Source of the DNA: G963678095 sp963678095
GTDB lineage: Bacteria; Bacillota; Negativicutes; Selenomonadales; Selenomonadaceae
Assembly (NCBI GenBank): GCA_963678095.2
Contig: CAXXXP010000001.1
Span: forward strand, 496,001-560,000
DNA length: 64,000 nucleotides
Direction of reading: 5' to 3'
Positions 60,592 through 64,000 of the stretch are shown one piece after another. A program made the translations under genes and the position numbers. The notes under the pieces were generated by a model. It did not search any database. It saw only the letters and a program-made list of their open reading frames with translations, and was not told the origin of the DNA. How positions within the stretch are numbered: position 1 is the first letter of the stretch; every line of letters begins with the position of its first letter.

Positions 60592-61281
60592 TTGAAAGAT
60601 GAAATAAAGGAAAAAATTGAAGCTGAAGTTTCAGCCTGGGAATACATGAAAGAGCTGCCAAAATCTTGGGAGGGCTTTGATTTAAAGCTGCATATGGCAG
60701 CGGAAGGTGATACTTATGACATGTACAGTTATGAAAATCAGAGCCACCATCGGAAGATCAGTGTGTATTACCACGATGAAACAAAAGAGTACAAATTGCG
60801 GACGGCAATCGGACTGACAGAATTTTGCCGTATTGAATTTATTGCCCCGGGGCTTAAGGAATTGGAACAGATTCTGCGCGAGCGCTTTGAAGCATTGTTG
60901 CATGCGATAGCGGCCTTTGATGAGGAGATGGTCAGCTGTATCGTGCAGGAAAAACAGATTTTAAAATGGGAATATGTTGATCGGCTTCCTGCTGAAATTG
61001 AAGGGTTTACACGCTTTATCGATCCGCATGAACCGGTACAGGTAATCAATGGTTCCTATATCGTTTTTGATTACTGCGATTTTGCTACGGACAGTAATTT
61101 TATTATTTATTATAATATTTTCCGGGATGAATTTTTCGGGGAATCCAAAATATGCAAAATACCGGAGATGAATTATACCTTTGATGCCACGGAGCTGATT
61201 GAATTGGAAGAAAAACTCGATACATATTTTTTGCCGCATTTAAAACAGCTGCGTCAGAGGATTCAAGCGGCCAGGGGGTGA
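60592..61281 (+). CDS. Uncharacterised protein with an internal duplication
   Basis: A 229-residue soluble acidic protein that I do not recognise. It has two copies of a roughly 100-residue unit: 'WEYMKELPKSWEGFD' (16-30) then 'ELEQILRERFEALLHAI' (about 93-109), and 'WEYVDRLPAEIEGFT' (123-137) then 'ELEEKLDTYFLPHLKQL' (about 205-221). Each ends in a long helix after a strand with YY ('SVYYHDE' / 'IIYYNIF'). TTG at 60592 after AGGGTGA. thiD starts 7 bp downstream, using the GGGGGTGA at its stop as ribosome site, so the two are co-translated. Confidence 0.75.
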   Translation: MKDEIKEKIEAEVSAWEYMKELPKSWEGFDLKLHMAAEGDTYDMYSYENQSHHRKISVYYHDETKEYKLRTAIGLTEFCRIEFIAPGLKELEQILRERFEALLHAIAAFDEEMVSCIVQEKQILKWEYVDRLPAEIEGFTRFIDPHEPVQVINGSYIVFDYCDFATDSNFIIYYNIFRDEFFGESKICKIPEMNYTFDATELIELEEKLDTYFLPHLKQLRQRIQAARG

Positions 61282-61288
61282 GATAACT

Positions 61289-62089
61289 ATGAGGACAGCA
61301 TTAACTATTGCCGGCTCGGATAGTTGCGGCGGGGCCGGGATTCAGGCCGATCTAAAGACTTTTGCGGCCTGCGGCGTATATGGACTGAGCGCCATTACAG
61401 CTGTGACGGCACAAAATACCTGCGGTGTGACAGCGGTAAAGCTCATGGATGCGGCGATTTTACAGGCGCAGATCGAGGCGGTTTATACCGATATTCCGGT
61501 GGATGCTGTTAAAATCGGCATGCTGGGCAGTCTTGAAATTACAACGGCCGTAAACGTGGCGATTCATCGCTATAATATGAAAAACATTGTATTAGATCCG
61601 GTATTGCTTGCCAGCAGCGGACGATCGTTACTTGAACCGGCAGCGGTTGAGGTCATGAAGCGGGACATTTTCCCCCGGGTACTTATTGTGACGCCTAATC
61701 TGCCGGAAGCAGAGGAGCTGTCAGGGATTACCGTCAGGACCGAGGAAGATATGTTGGAGGCGGCCAAGCGAATTCATGCTATGGGCGCGAAGTATGTTAT
61801 CGTCAAAGGTGGTCATTTGACAGGAGCTGCCGGTGATCTGCTCTATGATGGGCGGACAAGCGAGGTTTTTTCCCAAAAACGGATTGATAATATCCATACG
61901 CACGGTACCGGTTGTACCTTCTCTTCGGCAATTGCGGCCGGGTTAGCCAAGGGACTTGAAGTGAGAGCGGCAGTGAGCGAAGCGAAGGCCTATATCACAA
62001 TGGCCATACGGCATGGGTTCAAGCTGGGGGCGGGGGCAGGGCCAACGCATCATTTTTATGCGCTGTATAAAGATGCGGGGAAATGTTAA
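61289..62089 (+). CDS. thiD: Hydroxymethylpyrimidine/phosphomethylpyrimidine kinase
   Basis: Phosphorylates HMP and HMP-P for thiamine synthesis; related enzymes also act on pyridoxine. The 266-residue protein has 'TIAGSDSCGGAGIQADLKTF' at the start, 'GMLGSLEIT', 'LDPVLLASSG', 'TPNLPEAEELSG' and the anion hole HTHGTGCTFSSAIAAGLA. Other thi genes are absent from the window. Confidence 0.93.
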   Translation: MRTALTIAGSDSCGGAGIQADLKTFAACGVYGLSAITAVTAQNTCGVTAVKLMDAAILQAQIEAVYTDIPVDAVKIGMLGSLEITTAVNVAIHRYNMKNIVLDPVLLASSGRSLLEPAAVEVMKRDIFPRVLIVTPNLPEAEELSGITVRTEEDMLEAAKRIHAMGAKYVIVKGGHLTGAAGDLLYDGRTSEVFSQKRIDNIHTHGTGCTFSSAIAAGLAKGLEVRAAVSEAKAYITMAIRHGFKLGAGAGPTHHFYALYKDAGKC

Positions 62090-62096
62090 AAATAGG

Positions 62097-62125
62097 TTGA
62101 CAATAAATAAAAGCATATGTATAAT
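62097..62125 (+). promoter_or_regulatory. Consensus promoter of the tRNA cluster
   Basis: Perfect TTGACA (62097-62102), 17 bp, perfect TATAAT (62120-62125); 40 bp before tRNA-Asp. The best sigma-A-type promoter in the window. Confidence 0.92.
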
Positions 62126-62164
62126 AATATTTGTCGCTGAGGTCAGCGGTGATGGAATGTATAC

Positions 62165-62241
62165 GGCCCGGTAGTTTAGTTGGTTAGAATGCCGCCCTGT
62201 CACGGCGGAGGTCAGGGGTTCAAGTCCCCTTCGGGTCGCCA
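62165..62241 (+). tRNA. tRNA-Asp (anticodon GTC)
   Basis: 77 nt with encoded CCA. The anticodon stem CCGCC/GGCGG holds the loop CTGTCAC (GTC). The acceptor GGCCCGG pairs with TCGGGTC including G-U pairs. Confidence 0.96.
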
Positions 62242-62249
62242 TCTCATAT

Positions 62250-62324
62250 GCGGAAATAGCTCAGTGGTAGAGCACCACCTTGCCAAGGTGGGGGTCGCGA
62301 GTTCGAGCCTCGTTTTCCGCTCCA
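62250..62324 (+). tRNA. tRNA-Gly (anticodon GCC), copy 1
   Basis: 75 nt with encoded CCA; anticodon stem CCACC/GGTGG, loop TTGCCAA. Confidence 0.97.
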
Positions 62325-62333
62325 TTTTATTTT

Positions 62334-62408
62334 GGCGACATAGCCAAGCGGTAAGGCAGAGGTCTGCAAAACCTCTATTCCCCAGTTCGATTCTGGGTGT
62401 CGCCTCCA
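62334..62408 (+). tRNA. tRNA-Cys (anticodon GCA), copy 1
   Basis: 75 nt with encoded CCA; anticodon stem AGAGGT/ACCTCT, loop CTGCAAA. Confidence 0.97.
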
Positions 62409-62441
62409 AAATATCATACAGACAGTAGCATAGTTTTACCT

Positions 62442-62516
62442 GCGGAAATAGCTCAGTGGTAGAGCACCACCTTGCCAAGGTGGGGGTCGCGAGTTCGAGC
62501 CTCGTTTTCCGCTCCA
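62442..62516 (+). tRNA. tRNA-Gly (anticodon GCC), copy 2
   Basis: Identical to copy 1, 192 bp downstream. Confidence 0.97.
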
Positions 62517-62524
62517 TTTATTTT

Positions 62525-62599
62525 GGCGACATAGCCAAGCGGTAAGGCAGAGGTCTGCAAAACCTCTATTCCCCAGTTCGATTCTGGGTGTCGCCTCCA
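62525..62599 (+). tRNA. tRNA-Cys (anticodon GCA), copy 2
   Basis: Identical to copy 1; the Gly-Cys spacer is also nearly the same, one base shorter. Confidence 0.97.
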
Positions 62600-62613
62600 A
62601 AATATGAACCGAC

Positions 62614-62641
62614 AAGGCTGGGAATATTCCCGGCCTTTTTC
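62614..62641 (+). terminator. Terminator of the tRNA cluster
   Basis: AAGGCTGGGAA (62614-62624) pairs with TTCCCGGCCTT (62627-62637) with one G-U pair, followed by T5. Confidence 0.85.
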
Positions 62642-62746
62642 ATATGGCTGCTTTCCGGAGACGGATATCTGCGCTGTAATTATAATCGTGTGCAGCCATT
62701 TAAGTTTTTATAAAATACTTTGATAAAATAATTGAGGTGTAAAACA

Positions 62747-63664
62747 GTGGAAGAAAATATGCAGCCAATGGGGATTACCGATAATTTATTGAAGGTTTTT
62801 AATTATGCCTTTGTTGAAAGTGCACCCTATGGTTTTTTTGTGCCGAAAAATAATGCGTATGTGGCCGTAAATCTCGTGAATAAAGTTCATCACTGCCAAA
62901 AATGCCGAAAAGAAATTACAGTAGATTACCATCATACCGGCGTTACGTATTTTTCGCGGGACCGATATAGCCAACAGCAGCAGGTATATGCGCTGCTGGG
63001 GCTTGATTTTCCGGCGTCAGCTGAGATTGCAGCGGAAGCGGAATTTACCTATCATCAGATGGGGTATTGTGCGGATTGTGCGCAGGCTGAACTTAATCTG
63101 GCCGATACGGATACGCAAAAATTATATAATCTTTGTCTTGAACTGCATAAACGCGATGAGGCACTGCCTTTGGCCGCGCGGACAGAAATGCAAAATGCGC
63201 TTGAACGCTGGCTGGAACAGATCAAAGAATCGGCGCAGGTAACAGCGTATGATCTGTCGAGTTATACGGCGATTAAAAACCTCGTCTGTGCTGTGATTCT
63301 AGATGATGTGGATGCTGTCGAGTCGCTGCTTAAAGAATATCGCGATGGAAGTGCGGCACTGCTGGCACAAGCGCAGCAACTGCTTGATAAGTTGCCGGAA
63401 AAATTTCGCGTATATGCTGCGCGGTCAACAGCAGTTTATGAATCGATGTCGGATGAAATCTATCATGAGTATACGGTGGTCTTCCCGGCGGAAGCAACCA
63501 TGCCGCAGGATTTTTTTGCGGAGCGGACAGTCGAGCGTGAGCGGGCAGGCATGTTTTTGCAGCAATCGCGAATTTCTTCACTGGAAGAGCTTTTGCTGGC
63601 AGCTGGATTTGTCGATGCCTGGGGCGACCTATTCATTGACCATGTAACAGGACTTGAAAAATAA
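62747..63664 (+). CDS. Uncharacterised protein with two CxxC pairs
   Basis: A 305-residue soluble protein that I do not recognise. Two CxxC pairs, HCQKC (near residue 50) and YCADC (near 108), could form one zinc ribbon with about 55 residues between the knuckles. The segment between has 'VTYFSRDRYSQQQQVYALL'. The rest is mostly helical and acidic, with no membrane segment. GTG at 62747 is chosen because GAGGTG lies seven bases upstream. Its own terminator is not evident. Confidence 0.7.
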   Translation: MEENMQPMGITDNLLKVFNYAFVESAPYGFFVPKNNAYVAVNLVNKVHHCQKCRKEITVDYHHTGVTYFSRDRYSQQQQVYALLGLDFPASAEIAAEAEFTYHQMGYCADCAQAELNLADTDTQKLYNLCLELHKRDEALPLAARTEMQNALERWLEQIKESAQVTAYDLSSYTAIKNLVCAVILDDVDAVESLLKEYRDGSAALLAQAQQLLDKLPEKFRVYAARSTAVYESMSDEIYHEYTVVFPAEATMPQDFFAERTVERERAGMFLQQSRISSLEELLLAAGFVDAWGDLFIDHVTGLEK

Positions 63665-63716
63665 ATAGAGCACTGCTAATAACTGTATTACTATTTATGT
63701 ATACATGAAAAAAATG

Positions 63717-63857
63717 TGGACAATCGTGCGGTGCCTGTGGTATCATATCGTTTAGTAGGAAAGTTAAAAACTTGGCAATGGCGCCATATGATAAATCTGG
63801 TCTATTCGCAGCATATGTTTGTGTTGGGGTGTGGGCGGTTTTCATATGGCATTTTTT
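63717..63857 (+). promoter_or_regulatory. Promoter and long-range stem upstream of the last gene
   Basis: TGGACA (63717-63722), 18 bp ending in TGG, and TATCAT (63741-63746) form a promoter. The transcript then contains GCCATATGA (63783-63791), which pairs perfectly with TCATATGGC (63842-63850) around 50 nt, followed by A-T6. The arrangement resembles a leader terminator 70 bp before the next gene. No known riboswitch recognised. Confidence 0.45.
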
Positions 63858-63920
63858 GTTGCCGCAGTATAAGGGTTTTATTTAAAATCAATCTATGATA
63901 ATTAATTAAAGGTGGTATGA

Positions 63921-64000
63921 ATGATGAATGATTTACTGTATGTGATCCCTGCAAATTCTCCAAAAGAAACGATTATTGAAACTTTGACGGCGCATCCGGA
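63921..64000 (+). CDS. Probable glutamine synthetase, N-terminal fragment
   Basis: Open to the window end. The 26 visible codons read MMNDLLYVIPANSP, then KETIIETLTAHP, which resembles the N terminus of the long clostridial/Negativicutes glutamine synthetases as I remember them; the fragment is too short to show any active-site motif. AAAGGTGG lies five bases before the first ATG (63921); the second ATG (63924) is equally possible. Confidence 0.4.
   Translation, partial: MMNDLLYVIPANSPKETIIETLTAHP

Noticed and set aside
62212..62517. Open frame on the minus strand across the tRNA cluster
   Set aside because: It is only tRNA sequence translated, repeated because the tRNA genes are duplicated.
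1..64000. Prophage, insertion sequence, defence island or biosynthetic cluster
   Set aside because: I found no integrase, transposase, toxin-antitoxin pair, nuclease cluster or large synthase; nearly all genes are core metabolism or housekeeping with uniform composition.

Overview
The window is a 64-kb stretch of ordinary low-mobility bacterial chromosome, moderate in GC. I see no phage, transposon, CRISPR array or rRNA. The gene set suggests a Gram-positive-type regulatory background in the class Negativicutes (Firmicutes/Bacillota; Selenomonas, Veillonella and relatives). The evidence is a tyrosine T-box, two PyrR-type attenuators, SepF, DnaE1, UPF0291/DUF896 and UPF0210 proteins, frequent TTG/GTG starts with strong AGGAG sites, and a stand-alone carboxyltransferase subunit of the pyruvate carboxylase/oxaloacetate decarboxylase type. 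The class assignment is inference; Firmicutes is much safer.

Layout. 1-3.6 kb: the tail of a TrkA-C protein, then a minus-strand block uraA-rluD-fba with a PyrR-type leader. 3.8-8.4 kb: aspartokinase (with a likely internal start for a beta subunit), an aminotransferase, and a DUF47/PiT phosphate-uptake pair. 8.5-12.6 kb, minus strand: the carboxyltransferase gene behind a long structured leader, then dat-DUF896-MFS. 12.8-20.3 kb: ACT protein + UPF0210, nth, an ArgA-like acetyltransferase, a tyrosine T-box driving aroF-tyrA, msrAB, a ferritin-like protein and a UPF0158 protein. 20.3-30.6 kb: a secreted SGNH hydrolase, cobA, trmL, murB, a beta-CASP nuclease, typA, sepF, an ArsC-like protein and pepD. 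30.6-34.8 kb, minus strand: a substrate-binding-type protein without signal peptide, a double-domain U32 protein and a class-III aminotransferase. 35-44 kb: dnaE, a small DUF2007-like protein, an ECF S component, an acyltransferase, a SIMPL protein, a YgjP-like metalloprotein, an ASCH-like protein, two identical tRNA-Leu genes and an L,D-transpeptidase. 44.4-50.5 kb: polA-mutM-coaE-lytic transglycosylase, then an M24 peptidase.

50.6-60.5 kb carries the complete de novo UMP pathway in one operon, pyrB-pyrC-carA-carB-pyrK-pyrD-pyrF-pyrE, behind a PyrR-type attenuator. The same motif precedes uraA at 3.7 kb, so uracil import and synthesis are probably co-regulated. pyrR itself is not in the window. 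60.6-62.1 kb holds an uncharacterised internally duplicated protein and thiD. 62.2-62.6 kb is a tRNA cluster (Asp, then Gly-Cys twice). 62.7-64 kb holds an uncharacterised CxxC protein and the first codons of a probable glutamine synthetase.

The points most worth following are the structured leader of the carboxyltransferase gene, the orphan promoter-terminator unit before lysC, the second promoter downstream of the pyr attenuator, the duplicated protein at 60.6 kb, and the signal-less substrate-binding protein at 33.9-34.8 kb. I found no clear multi-gene system that is certainly new.
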